Assembly: GCA_022478985.1 (NCBI GenBank)
Contig: JAKSZP010007901.1
Location: forward strand, 186,001-250,000
Reading direction: 5' to 3'
From: Massospora cicadina
Lineage: Eukaryota > Entomophthoromycota > Entomophthoromycetes > Entomophthorales > Entomophthoraceae
DNA length: 64,000 nt
Shown here: piece by piece, positions 1-12,800 of the stretch
How positions within the stretch are numbered: the first letter of the stretch is position 1
Layout: every line of letters starts with the position of its first letter
Translations under genes and position numbers: made by a program
Notes under the pieces: generated by a model
Told to the model about the DNA's origin: nothing
What the model saw: only the letters and a program-made list of their open reading frames with translations
The model's database searches: none

Positions 1-3000
1 CAGAATAATGATAATAGTGATCATTTAATATATGTATGTCTAAAAATCTTTCTATTCATAAAAGCGCTTGATACCACTTTTAATTTAATTTATCTTTTAA
101 CTATCATATTCATGGGACTACCAAATTTATGCCTTCTAAAGAAGGTATGTTGGCAGAAAGTATGGTACATTGGCAGATTCAATTCTACTATATGATATGC
201 AAAAATTTCTCAATTTCTCATTGAGCCTCCCTGACTGCATTTTCTATGCTTATATCTTTTGCTATAACGTGTACTTCATTGGTGGTATGTTAATATAAGT
301 GATCATTATAGGAAGTATTTGGCTTTATTATAAAAACCTCTTTGTTCTTGGGTGGTGATATCATGGTCACGTTTTTAGAAGTAGAGAGTCACTTCTCTAC
401 TCCACCAATTCTTTTTCTAGATTCTGCAATTGTGGTTGCACTGCATGTACTCACTTTTGATGGGGTAAGTCACTTAATACTAACTTCTGCTTACATTTGT
501 AGTAAATTATATATAGGACATATTACGTCTCTAGAAGTCATTTGGAGCCCCAACCTTGGGGTTGGTTTGTAAGCTATATGTAGGTCTGGTGGAGGACGCA
601 ACGTTGGGGAATAGTAAGGATGACAGGCGGCTTCCATTTCACGTCATTAGATTGGAACGTAGCAGACAACTGGCGTAGATAATTGCTTTTCTTGAATAGG
701 AACATGTCCTATTTTAGAAACTGTCACCATTGCATTGAAGAGCTCACAATAAGGTTTTGTGCAAAAGTCATTGCTATTTTGGCGTCCACTTCAGAAAGTA
801 TCTCTGCGTCATATATAAAATGAATCTTTTTAGCAAACAGGTTAGCAAATCAGAAAGTGTCTCATTTCATCAAAAATTGTTGGCATAAAGATTAAAGTTT
901 TACTGGGTTATCTTATCAACTCTTCTAAAGATTATCATCACGTTTTGTTTAAACTCATAGGAAGCCATTGAGCTTATTTCTAATTAACTTATAACTTATT
1001 CTAAATTATCTTTGTTTAGTGTATTTTAATAGTCTGACCTTTGCCGATCTGAATCCCCTTTCATGATAAGAATAAAGTGGTTAAAAGATCTGTAACTTTT
1101 TAATCTCTGCTGAAGGGAGTAGCTTGTCAAAGCAAAAGATTCCATACCCCTCCAGGCTATGAAGTCTTGTAATATATAATTACGCTTTGGGCTTCTGTTA
1201 GGTGATACTGGGCTAGGGGGAAAACCCAGTCAGAAGTTATCGCTTGGTTCTATGCTTATTTACATTCTACTGCAGCAGCTTCTGCTTTCAAGATGGCAAT
1301 TATGAGCGTTAACCCTGTGGAGAGACAGATTCTTCATATACGACTCTTTATAACCAGAGTATTCATGTTCATCACCTTCTTAGTTCATATAAAGCTCTTC
1401 ATGAATTCCAAATCCTCTTCTCTACTACAATTACATATCTTATCAAAAGTATCTCTTTTCTCTATTCATTAATGACAGAAATTTTAAAAATAAAATTTTA
1501 AGTATCTAATCCTCACTTCAACTGTAAACGCATTCAGTAATGTCATCTAAGAGTCCTTTCAAGAAAAATTCTGACCATCATAATTTCAAAATTAATTGGT
1601 TTCTTTATGAAACTATTTTAAGAAAAATTTGTTTGTGTCCTGGTTCATTGGTATTACAGTGCAAGGCATTAATGTCATATCTGATTCTAGTATTATTAAC
1701 AGTCTCAGTGAATGGTGAAAAGTCTGGCTTGGCCTAAGTTTTGAGTGGCCTCTAGATGAGCCAGAAAATCCATATGCTAGTCATATTCAGGATTTCCAGT
1801 GAATAAACTTTCACTATCACCACATTTTTTATGCTACACATCTTCTAAAAGAATTTTATAAGCTTGGCTAATGTTTTTTTTACAAATTTAGAGAAAACAG
1901 AGTTCTACAACAGGAACTTGATTCTCTAGATGCACTATTACAGAACTAATGCTAGTTAACTAACCAGACCTTCTGAAGAAGTAATTTGTTAAGATAACTA
2001 AACATGTTGACAACATAAACTCTTTCAACGGTCAACCCTTTATTAGATATGATGTTTTCCATAGCCTTTAAAAGCTTTCAATCTATCTGCAAAACATGTT
2101 GATCAATATGCCCATTTTTATGATACACATCCTTGAGTATGACTTAGCATATTAAAAACTTAAAATAAAAATGCCTTTGATGCGTTTCAAGAGAAGCAGT
2201 TGTCATTTTGTTGGGCTTGAGAAAAGCCCATTACAATAATTCCAATATTATGATGTGTCAGTACTTAAAAAATCTGATGCATGGACAGCTGTACATAAGC
2301 GTCAAGATTCTCCACAATATACTGCTATAGGGTAAGCCTTCAAATGAGGCCAGTAGTAGTTGATTCTAGGTAAGCATATAAAGTCATGGAATTGACTTTA
2401 ATCATGTTGGCAATAAAAATATGCCCATAAGAATCATCTTCAGATTTACTAGCATTCCTGCGTTATCCTCTAAGGAGCCATTCCATTATATGTCTGAGCT
2501 TCTCAGGATTAACATCAATCATTTCCCCTTATTTCAATGATGCTAATTCTGGAAATTTAGTGGGATTTATTTTCATTGACATGTCTTTCTGGTTGAAAAA
2601 GGTTTCTACTGTTAAGAGGGAAAATTTCTCATCTGATTTTTTCATGGGCTCCGCTGCATACTTTGCCTCAAAGCACATCATGTTTTGACAGAGATTGTGA
2701 GAATGATTGCTGTTGGAACTGAAAGAAACTGATATTATTCTATCTGGCACAAAAAATTTGAAAAAGTTGGATTAGTAGCCCCTTTTAGTGAGAACTACTG
2801 TCAAAATCCTCTGGTGGTTAAATGCTTAACCAAAGTAACTGAAAGATAGTAGCATATGATTTAGGTACATTACCATAATGGGAGAGCAACATGAATATTG
2901 CTATCCCTCAGAACAAAAAAGATTAAAGTTACATAATTAATATATATTTTTTATTACTTGCCAGAATACTGCAGCCAATATTTCTTAGAATTACTATAGT

Positions 3001-3120
3001 TCTTCACTTTAAGACAATAAATTTTATTTTCTACAAACTCAATGATAACATGATTGTGCACTAGCAGATCATATATATTAAATGAACTAAAACCAAAGCC
3101 GCCTACACACTTACCTTATT
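1..3120. other. AT-rich interval without a supportable gene
   Basis: Both strands hold only short ORFs (the longest is 76 codons) without recognisable motifs, and stop codons are dense in all frames. No LTR, SINE tail or tRNA-like fold was seen by eye. A short perfect inverted repeat (CCCCAA-CC-TTGGGG) lies near 547-560. The interval could contain very old retroelement remains or exons of an intron-rich gene, but I cannot support either from the sequence. Confidence 0.5.
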
Positions 3121-3166
3121 GAAATAGGGTTCCTATTAGTACTAAAAAAAAGAAATAGGGTTCCTA
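3121..3166 (+). mobile_element. 16-bp LINE-1 3'-end micro-insertion with 15-bp target duplication
   Basis: The direct repeat GAAATAGGGTTCCTA occurs at 3121-3135 and 3152-3166. Between the copies is TTAGTACTAAAAAAAA (3136-3151), which matches the last bases and A tail of the LINE-1 copy at 8936-15396, with one substitution. This is the structure expected of target-primed reverse transcription that stopped after copying a few template bases. Confidence 0.85.
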
Positions 3167-3536
3167 GGGCCCAGCGTTTGTTTAGCTCATCACTAGGGTT
3201 TCTAATACTGGTGAACCAGCAAAACATTCTCATTGGTCATGATTAATTAATAAGTTAACTTGTGAAAAGTAATACAATTTGTCATTTATTCATTAAATTA
3301 CTTTAAAAGCTCAAACATAATTTTTTCAGTGCTCTCATTCCCTTTATACATCTTTTATATTTAGTCTTTATGATAAATCAGTTCATGTATATTTATCTGA
3401 TATTAAGTTATCAATCAGTCAAAACTAAAGCCATGATAGTGGTGCATATTTTAGGGCTATTTATACTATGGACAACCTTTTAATTGATGTGACAATTGCT
3501 CAAGTTTAAAATTTATATCTATCATGATTTTTATAC

Positions 3537-4029
3537 TGTTGTAAAATTGGCAATATCCAAGAGATACGCCAATGGATTTGCACAGGGTCCAACCCACTGA
3601 GTAAGTAGGAACAACAATATGATGATTGTTGCCCTTTTAACACCAAATAAACTTACAAAATAATATGGAGCACTAGCTCCCACCACTCCATTATTTAGTC
3701 TTAATAATATAGCGGCTTCCTCTAAGTCCGCTGACCTTCAACCTATCTAATAACAACCCCTCTTGATCATCTCATCTTGCCTATATATTGTAGTGACTTT
3801 GAATACTACAACTTGTATGGCTTAGTAATTTAATTTGTCATATCTTATTGGCTCCATCAATTCTTCATTTGTTGATTTCATAATTGTCTAATTTAAAGCG
3901 ATTTCCCAATAACCCAATACAGCCTCAATTTGTAGCTTCAATTACCATGACCAGTTCAATTATGGCAGATTCCTATTCATTTCGCCATGATGACTGGGGC
4001 TATCATCCAGTCATATCAGAATCGCGACA
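3537..4029 (-). repeat. Gypsy A 3' LTR
   Basis: This 493-bp repeat begins TGTTGTAAAATTGG and ends ATCGCGACA (TG...CA) on the plus strand. It matches 8915-8935 plus 15397-15884. Differences between the two LTR copies are mostly C/T and G/A transitions, especially around 3565-3590 versus 15420-15445. Confidence 0.93.
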
Positions 4030-4095
4030 TTACCCCCCTTTGACTGGATGATAAGGCTTCTATTGCCTATACACACGGAGGAACTTGGCATGCAC

Positions 4096-5298
4096 TCAGT
4101 TGATGATTTGACCACTAGTGGGGTCCTTAATAGTATATGCGTCCACACCTGTCTTTTCAATAGCTTTGAATGGCCCAATCCAGATGCTGGCCAACTTGTG
4201 TTTTTGGCCAAACCCATGTTGGCCATGGAAGAGAACCATATCACATTCCTTGAACTTCGCAAACCCACTACAATGTACTTGATCAGAATCCTGGGTCCTA
4301 ATCTTTTTTGCTAAGCTGAAGGAATATGCTTCAGTCTGCAATTTGATCAAAATGTTTGCAAGGTTATTCAAATAATGGTGGGGTTCCATTCCGCTGGTGT
4401 CTTCTACACACGAATAAAGTAATGCCAGAAGAGCTGGGTGTTGGCTGTAAAGCAGTTGGAATGGGCTTTTCCCCGTGGCAGAATGGTAACTGATGTTATA
4501 AGCAAACACAGCAGTGGAAAGAAGGGATGTCCAATCAGATGGTCGATCCATTACTAATTTGCATAGGATATTAACCAGAGACCCATTCACTTGTTCATCC
4601 ATTCCATTAGATTTGGTGTGGTATGGGGTCATTAGACCTCACAGATTCCCATGAGCTCGTTCAGTTTGGGGAGGATGTGCGAGGTGAAGTTAGTTCCATT
4701 GTCAGTGAGAATAAACTGAGGGCATCCATGTCACTGATTAAGACACTCCATCACGAACTTGGCCACTGTAAATGCCCCTAAATCTCATATTGCCCTTGCT
4801 TCAACCCACCGGGTCAAATGGTCAATAGCCACAAGGATATACTTACACTAGTTAGCTCCTGTTGGCAAGAGACCAACAACATCCAAGGACACAGTATGCC
4901 AAGCAAAATTTGGTTTCACTAAATGATATGAAGTCTTACGGTGGAATGGCTTCTCCACTTGGCACTGATGGCAGCAGGAAATGGTTTTAAGCACATTAGA
5001 GTTCATGCTTTCCCAATAGTACTGAGGGCACAACAACTCCATTGTCTTACGCACCCCCATGTCTGACTGCCTTGTGAGCGCTCATAATAATTCCTGACTG
5101 GGCTGAGGGTTATGGAAAATTCACCGTGGAATCGCCAATCTGCTTATATAGTTCCCCATTCCATTGGAAGGTATTCGCTCTCATTTTGTTTAATTCTTTG
5201 ATCACTTGGGGTGGTTCATTGTCATATTTTTCGCAGATCATTTTATCAAACATTATATCACTTACATCCATTGTAACTGCAATTGTTGGCAATCTCAA
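4096..5298 (-). pseudogene. Gypsy A integrase, decayed
   Basis: Minus-strand fragments carry an HHCC-type zinc region and its context (4848-5060; CCHQCQVEKP and a following DVVGLLP segment like the start of the catalytic core) and the distal integrase region (4096-4632; YHTKSNGMDEQVNGSL, then an SYHSATGKSPFQLLY segment typical of gypsy integrases). Integrase inserts the cDNA copy into the host chromosome. Frame changes and stops between fragments mean no full protein can be made. Gypsy C at 51.6-52.4 kb has clearly homologous sequence. Confidence 0.85.
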
Positions 5299-5309
5299 TA
5301 AACAATCGG

Positions 5310-6854
5310 CATTCTGGTGTTTTACTCCAGGTTGATGATAAATTTTGAAGTTGTATGCTTGAAATTTATGAGCCCATCAAGCCAGGCGCCCTTTTAGTTC
5401 TTTCAGATTTTGTAACCAGCGTAGTGAGGCATGATCCGTTACAACTTTGAATTTAACTCCATGCAGACACACCCAAAATTTGCTTATAGGCATAGATCAC
5501 TTCTAAGCACCCCCGCTCAGTGATGGTATAATTGTGCTCATGGCTGTTCAAGCTAAAACTGCAATATGCTACGGGGTGTTCCTCTCCTTCCTCATTTTTT
5601 TAGGATAGGACTGCCCCTACAGCAGAAATGGATGCATCCATCTGAATGATGAATTCTTTTTCAAATATTAGGATAACGTAACACTGGCGCGCTGATCAGT
5701 GCAGTATGAAGCGTATCAAAAGCTTGTTGCTGTCATTTCGTCCATTCAAAAGTAGTGTCTTTTCTTAAATACTCAAATAGTGGGCCCCTGATACAGCTGA
5801 AATTAGGGATGAACCACTGGTAATATCCAACCATTCCCAAAAAGACCTGTATATATCTCTTACTGTTGGGTAGAGTTATTTTTGAATGGCTTCCACTTTG
5901 GCTGGTTGAGGTCTCAGCCCTTTGACATCAACCACAAATCCCAAGTACTCCATCTGGTCCTTAAAGAAGTGACATTTCCAGGGTTTGATCTTGATGTTGG
6001 TCTCAGCGAGCTGGTGGAATACAGCTTCTAAATGGTCGAGGTGTTTGGAGAAGGTTTGGGAGAAAACATTAATATCATCAAGGTATACAAGGACACATGA
6101 CAATTTTAGGTTCCCAAGAATAGTGTCCATTGCCCGTTGGAACGTAGCTGGGGCATTACACAGCCCTTGTGGCATCTGGGTTGGTTGGAAAAGCCCTTTG
6201 GATGTGATTATAGCACACTTCTCCTGCTATGCCGGTGGCAACTCAATTTTCCAGTAGCCTGAGATTACTTCATAGCTGAGAAGAAACGAGCTCCCCTTAG
6301 CTGATCTTAAGCATCGTCAATCTGTGGTAAGGGATAAAAGTCCTTTTTAGTGATGCTGTTGAGCTTCTGGTAGTCTATTACTACGCGGTTGGTGCCATCC
6401 CTCTTTTTTACAATAAAGAACAGGCAAAGCCCATGGGCTCATGGATGGCTCAAGCATCCCTTGTTGTAATAACTTGTCAATTTCCTCAGTAACCACATCT
6501 TCCACTGCCTGAGAACAGCGGATAGGCTGAGACCTTATCGGAGGATGATTGCTGGTGTCCAATCAATGGACCACCCCCAAGCACACCCTAAATCATAGTC
6601 ATTAACAGCAAAAGTTTCTTTATATTTTTGAAATAAAGCAATTACCCTATCCTTCTGTGATTCTTAAAGCCCATTAATTCATCACTTAAAGCAACTGCCA
6701 TTACACTAAGCTGCGGTGAGGATGGCAGACCAAATTCCTCTAGTGACCCAAAGTCATGAACTGGATGAACCTCCTTAACATGGATTAAGTGTAAATATGC
6801 CACTATTTGGTGGCGACGGATTTGCAGTGGAACCATTTGTAGATTTGCGAGCAA
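5310..6854 (-). pseudogene. Gypsy A reverse transcriptase and RNase H, decayed
   Basis: The reverse transcriptase palm is recognisable: MPQGLCNAPATFQRAMD near 6175 and the catalytic YLDD at about 6074-6085, both standard Ty3/gypsy motifs. Upstream pieces at 6347-6562 and 6642-6854 supply the linker after protease and the fingers region. RNase H remains lie at about 5340-5700, including a DHASLRWLQNLKEL segment near 5400-5430. The parts fall in different frames with interruptions at about 5870, 6340 and 6600. The gene would make the cDNA copy and degrade the RNA template; this copy cannot. Confidence 0.87.
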
Positions 6855-7124
6855 AACTTAAATCTATCCTTGCCCTGGTAAAATAATGCCTGGAGCCACG
6901 TGAGGATCAAGCCGTGATTGCTGATATGGCCCAATGACCTCCCCTGTAGAGTCCATTTGGAATTTCAATTACCAAGTCAGTGTTATTATACCCTGATGCC
7001 CTAATGGATTAGATATAGGTCTGGCAGCTCTGAGCGGCATCCCTTGATATTCATATATCTGTTGAGGAAGGGCTCAGGTTTTGCCCTTTAACTGATGGTA
7101 GCGCACTAGAATGACTCTGTCGCT

Positions 7125-7984
7125 TTAAGCTAGATTAATATTCCCCATATGCAAAGGGTCATTTGGTACTCCTCTAGAGGTAAAGTAAATTGGGATTTGC
7201 TGACCCAGTATTTCATATGTCTCATTTGTCATATCAATAACAGCCCCATAGTGTCGCAAGAAGGCGGTTCCAATCAGCAGATCATAATGGCTATTCAGTA
7301 ACACTATATCTGGGGCTACCACTACAATAGACCCAAACCGCAATAGAAGCGCGTTGTATGCTCTCTCAGAGACTGTGTTATCTACTCCATCAGTTCCATA
7401 TACCACCTAATGATCCACGTCCGGTTTTTATGATTTTTGGCCACCAACTTGGTGGAGACTATATTGACAGGGGCACCTGTATTTGTGATGGCACAAATAT
7501 GGGTTTTAGCTACAACCAGGTCACAGTAAGTACATTTGGAGTAAGATACATCTTGACTGTTTGTAACATAGATATTTATGGCATCTCTGTTTTCAAGAAA
7601 ACCCATAATCCCCTTGCAAATGCTGGGGTATTGCGTGATAATAGTGTTGACTGGACGAGTGATGCTTACCGCTTTCAAGAAAGGGGCATCAGAGGTGGGG
7701 TCCAACTTTTCATATGAAACTTGGACAAATAACTGGCAAGCATATGGCTCAGCCTGCAACTGAGACCCATCTTCTGTCATAACTGCAGACTGCACTTGTG
7801 TCAAAGTATTCACCCCTCCAACTAGCTGCTGATATAAATCTGACTCATTGTGCAAGGAAACTTCTGCTAAACAATCTACGTTGGGTTTAGGTGGGATATC
7901 TTGGTTTGGCATAGCAGAAATAGAGAGTCCCTTCTCTACTCCGCTCTGATTTTTCCCTGATTGTATTGTTTCAGCCGTACACAA
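7125..7984 (-). pseudogene. Gypsy A aspartic protease region, active-site Asp lost
   Basis: The retropepsin motif reads N-T-G-A-P-V-N-I-V-S-T-K-L on the minus strand, with the Asn codon at 7481-7483. The homologous position in gypsy C (about 49249) is the expected D-S-G. A GAT-to-AAT change therefore removes the catalytic aspartate. The segment at 7125-7406 continues the protease-RT linker (LLIGTAFLRHYGAVIDM) and matches 49381-49560 of gypsy C. The protease would cut the Gag-Pol polyprotein. Confidence 0.85.
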
Positions 7985-8905
7985 GATGCCAGTTGATTAT
8001 GGCAACATTGTGCCAGATGCCCCTTACAACTACATTTAAAACAACTAACCCCATAGGGCTCACATCCCTGATTAATGCAATACAAACCATGACGAGAGTT
8101 AAACTTGGAGTGATCAACATATACAGGTCTAGGGTGATAGTTGGCCCAGGGATGATAAGCATGAATGTATTGGACGTTTAACTGCTGATGATAACCTGGT
8201 GAATTCTGCAATGGACTGCCAGTGTTCCCCAAATATGACGATTCAGCCATTGTAGCAGAAGACTCCACTTGGCATTAGGTGGAGGGAAGTTGGCTGAGAT
8301 ATGGTGCAAAAACTGAACAAGTCTAAGCAAAGGTACATCTTCATCCAACAGGGTGGCCATAACGTTATGTAACTCATGGTATGGCTTCACAACAGAAGTC
8401 ATAGTAATACACACTTCTGGTTCAGATAAAACTCCAGCCTCAAATAACACATGAGCTTCCACCATAAATCACTCAGCAAACGTGGTAAGGGTTTCATCCC
8501 GCTGAAACTTAATGGTTAAAAATTCAGCCTTCTGCTGCAACATCTTCGCAGTTCCACCAACTGCAGCACCGTGGCTTTGACTTCTTGGTATATAAGAGAG
8601 TCGCTTGGAAGATAACAGATGACTTGGTCAGCACTTCTGACATCCAAGGAATAAATCAACAGTTTTGCTCTTTGTTGATCTGAGACTCCTTCAGTTGCAA
8701 TCTCAAATTGTTTAAAGTACCTATAAATATTCTCATCATGATCAAATGGGGGCAGCTTATTGCAGTAAACCTTCTGGAGCAGCTCATCTTGTTTTTTAAG
8801 CACAGCATCCAATGCCAGTTTCAGCTCCACATAGGCAGCTTGAGGCAGCATGGCTGGCAACTGAGTTTTTATCATATTATAATTGTTCAATGGGCCCCCT
8901 GTAGT
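7936..8905 (-). pseudogene. Gypsy A gag with CCHC zinc knuckle, frameshifted
   Basis: A likely start is the ATG at 8875-8873, just inside the primer-binding site. The N-terminal part (to about 8520) has a retrotransposon-gag-like stretch (KLPPFDHDENIYRYFKQFEIA). Frame then shifts through 8465-8178 into 8268-7936, which carries a CX2CX4HX4C knuckle (CFKCSCKGHLAQCC). Gag packages the element RNA into particles. The apparent start at 8959 is chimeric, since it reads out of the inserted LINE. Confidence 0.82.
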
Positions 8906-8990
8906 GAGCACAACTGTTGTAAAATTGGCAATATCTTTTTTAGTACTAGATGGTCCCAACCCAAGGGGGGATTCATTGATGTTTATTGAA

Positions 8991-11900
8991 TTACGCCTGG
9001 GCTCCTAAGAGCCTGAGGCGAGGGAAGGGGAGGGAGGGGGCATCGAGAAAGGGAGGGGGGTTTGCACGCCAGAGCCGTGCTGCAGTGACAACTGAGCGGG
9101 ATAGGGTTGGCGACATAGTGCAGACCTTCAGGGCCATCTCAAAGTGTACCTGAAAGTGGGTGATCATGTGTGGAAGGGTCCACACCTGCTGGTCAAAGGC
9201 AGCACGAAGGAAGGAGTTATGGATGGTCCAGATGGCTGTGGCATAGGCGAGGACACGGAGGGGTCGGTGGCAACCAGGCAATGTCTGCTCAAACATGAGG
9301 TCTTGCATAGGATGTCCAGACCAGGGCTGATCATGGAGGAGCGCGCGGGCCTTTGGCCAAAATGCGGCGACACCTGGACAGGTGAAAAAACGATGGAGGT
9401 GGGAGTCAATAGGCTCCACACAGTGGGGGCAGCTTCGGTGCTGGAAGGTAGGGCCAGTCTGGTCCCCTGTCCTGTATGAACAGTGGAGCACCCTCCATAA
9501 GGTGTTGGACACTTTTGCTGACAGGATGGGGTGATAGACGTCCTTCCACAATTTCTTAAGGTCAAATCTCACGGAGGGAGGGAGGAGCTCAAGGAGTCTT
9601 GGGCGGATGGGAGGACGATCTTGGGGGTTGAGGCGAGTTGTGACAACTTGTCCATTGTGCACAATTGCATGGCGACGTGGGCTGAGGCCAGGGCCTTCCC
9701 TTCTGTATGGGAAGGCATGGTGGATCCGCGCGCCTACTCGTTTCAGGGCAAGGAGAGCCTGGTTCCAGTAGGGGGATGAGGATGGTTTTAGGCGATGGCC
9801 TGGGTGGTTTGTGAGCCACTCCCCTAATGAGGTCAGAGATGCTCTAGGAAGACCCAGAGCTGCTGACACTGACTGGCGGAGGGCGGGCGCCCATTGGGGA
9901 ATGGGGGTCGCGTCCCAGCAGACAATCTGCCATAGGAACTTCAGGAAGATTGTGGTGGCGTGGGATCGCGTGTCCAGAAGCCCTAGGCCCCCTTCATTGC
10001 AGGGTCGGGCAATGGTTGAGAGGGCCATTGGTGGATGGTTTGAGCCCCAGATCCAACAGCGGAGGAGTACATTGAGCCGCGTATAAAAGGCATCTGTGAA
10101 TGGGCAGACGTGCACTAGGAATCAGACTTTGGAGAGGAGGAACACATTGGCCATCAGAGCTCAACCCTGGGGGGTGATGTGCCACTGGTTCCATCTGGCA
10201 ATCCTGGAGTTAACTGCTGCGAGGAGCAAGTCCTCATCATCTTTTAGCGCAACTCCTTGTTGGTTGGTGAGAACGCCCAGGTGACGGAAGGTACCGCGCT
10301 CAGGTTCAATACCAAATGGTGGGGGGAAGGTGGGGGAGCTGACCTGTACAACTGTTGTCTTGGAGGTGTTGACCATGGCGTTGGACGCCTTGGTGTACCT
10401 CTCAATGGTCACAGCAGCGAGGGCAACATCCCCAGGGCAGCCAAATGCAATGGCAGTGTCATCTGCAAATGCCATGGTGCGTGTGGGGGCTTTATCTGGG
10501 ACCAGAATCCCTGTTAGCTTGTCCTGTAAGGAGGCCAAGAGGGGGTCAAGGGTGATGTTAAAAAGGATAGGGCTCAGGGGGTCCCCTTACCGGAGACCTT
10601 GTCCAACTGGTACTGCCACTGTAAAACCCATTGGCGCCAGGACTCTGGTGTGGAGCTGGTCATAGAGCGCTGATATCCAGCGCCTAGCTGCGAGTGGGAG
10701 ATGGAGGCGGGCCAGGGAAGCATCAATATACTTCCAGGCTACCCGATCATATGCTTTCTCCATATCCAGGAGAGCCACAAAGCCATTCACCTTACGAGAG
10801 TTAGCAGTCAAAGTCACGTGAAGGTCATTATAGTTGTCCCATAACGACCTCCCTGGAATAAAACCGTACTGGGATGGGGAGAGGCGAGGTGACACCCATT
10901 TGGTGATGCGGTTGGCCAGAAGCTTCGTGAAGAGCTTGTGGTCTGTGTTGATCAACGCTATGGGGCGCCAGTTCGCCAGGTTCTCACAGTCTGACTTCTT
11001 GTGAATGAGGGTCGTGATTGAGCCTCTGGAGTTGGGGAGGACCTCGCCATTCATCAAGAGTGCAGCGAAGAGGTCGCGGAGGGTTCTGGCTATCACTGCA
11101 GGTTCCAGAAGGTACACCTCAAAGGGTATTCCGTCTGGGCCTGGGGCTTTAAGCCGTGGGGATTTCAGAAGAATTTCCATCACCTCCTGGATGGAAATAG
11201 GCGCCAGTAGAGCCTCATCAGCCCGTGGGTCAATGGGCGGCTCTGGAGCCCGCCACAGGAAGTCTTGGATGTCCGATGGGTCCACCTGGGTGGCATGGAA
11301 GAGGCTGGAGTAGAAGCGGTGTAGTTCCTGCATGATTTCCTCCTTGTCTGAAGTAGTTGTAGTGCCAATCTTCAGTGCAGTAATATCCTGCGCTGTTGAA
11401 CGGGCTTTCTGTTTCTGAAAGAAGAAACGGGTGGGGCGTTCCCATTGAGCATAGTAACGAGATGTTGTAAAGTTTGCTGCCCGTTCTTCCTGCATTGTGA
11501 GCTCCAAGCGGAGTGCTTCCTGCGCCGCTTCCCAGTCTTCCAACCATCTGGGAGAGAGCTAAGGCTGGCAGTTTCGCTCCAGATGTCTGATTCTGGCTTC
11601 CACCCTTTTGACTCTGGCGTGAGCTGCAGTCATCTGGGCTTTGGCACAGTTGTAAGAAACGCGGGTGATGCCCTCCTTGGTCACCGCCCAATTAGCCTTG
11701 TGGTCAAGCAGGTGGGGTGGGGGGAGGTGAGAGTCTCCCGGATGGTCATAGACAGCTTCTCCTTAGTGAAGGGGTTGTTGAGAAGAGCTGGGGCAACCCT
11801 AGGCCAGAACCTACGCGACGGTCTAAGTGTGGTGGTGAGGACAACGGTGAGTAACCTGTGATCACTCAGATGGTTGTCACGAGAGATGGGAGAGGAGACG

Positions 11901-12538
11901 CGGCCAATTAGCAGGGGGCCAATCAGTGCCATATCTATGCGTGACGCTGACTGAAAAGCTCCTCCATCATACTGGATCCTAGTCATGCAACCTAGGCCAG
12001 ACGCGGAGGGTGGAAGCGCATCTATAAAGCCACTCAGGCGAAGGAAATCCTGGAGGCGACTTGATCCAGGGCGTTCCTTTGCTGCAGGGGGGTAAGAGTC
12101 ATGGACGCGACTTATGGTTGTGTTGAAATCTCTTAAGAGGACTGTATTCCGTGGGAGATTGAGTTGGAGGAGCTCTTCCAAGAGCCGAGTTTGCTCCTGA
12201 CCTGCATTAGGCAGTTAAATGCTTGCAGCGAAGAAGGAGAAGTCAGGAGTGGTGAGTTTGGCCAGTATGAGGCGGCCACCTTGATATTGTGAAAAAGAAT
12301 GGGTTTTAACCTGGGGATTCAAAACAATAAGGGCGGCATGGTTTGTCCAGAAAAAGTTCCCTCCCAACTGTCCATTCCATGCAAATTGTTCGTGGGGGAG
12401 GATATGGGGCTCCTGAACAGCAGCGATGTCAATTTGTGCTGACTTGAAGTTTCGGAGGAGGCGGGCTCTCCGCTTAAAGTCCCGCAACCCATTTGCGTTG
12501 ATGGATTGCAGGGCCAGGGTGCTGCCATGGGGACTCAT
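8991..12538 (-). pseudogene. LINE-1 ORF2: endonuclease, reverse transcriptase, zinc finger
   Basis: The endonuclease region starts MSPHGSTLALQSINANGLRD and includes AVQEPH, a degenerate RDFNTTISR (usually GDFN), SRIDMALIG and SDHRLL (12538-11681). The reverse transcriptase (11543-10161) shows KAPGPDGIP, LLDMEKAYDRV, QGLR-stop-GDPLSP and the catalytic FADD at about 10458-10469. The C-terminal part (10115-8991) carries a C-C-H-C zf-RVT finger (CPHCVEPIDSHLHRFFTC). Breaks: stop at 12215, a frame change near 11.6 kb, and stops at 10587, 10161 and about 10125. The product would nick the target and prime cDNA synthesis from the nick. Confidence 0.9.
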
Positions 12539-12800
12539 AGCTGTTCCCCTCCATGTCCTGGGGGTTGCCAGCGCTTAAACCTGCTGCTGTGAGGCGGCTA
12601 GTTTTGAGTCCTTTAGCTTGACTATTAGCTGCAATCCGTGAGGAGCGTCGAGGGTTCTGAGGGGAAGGAGAGGGTGGGGGGGCGGAGGACCCAGTAAGCC
12701 AGCCTAGGATGCTGCCCCCGCTCCGTTGCAGGGGAAGGACCTGAGGGTGCTCAAATGGTGACCTCCGCGGTGTCCCCATTTGATGAGTCTGAGTCCATAT

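Noticed and set aside
1240..1470. Possible Copia-like remnant on the plus strand
   Set aside because: A frame with a few suggestive residues exists but no diagnostic motif (integrase HHCC/DDE or YVDD) was found.
2529..2750. 73-codon minus-strand ORF as a gene
   Set aside because: It has no motif, no signal peptide and no conserved partner in the window; it is likely random.
9144..9479. Long plus-strand ORF inside LINE-1
   Set aside because: It is the antisense shadow of the GC-rich ORF2; the minus strand carries recognisable zinc-finger and reverse transcriptase motifs.
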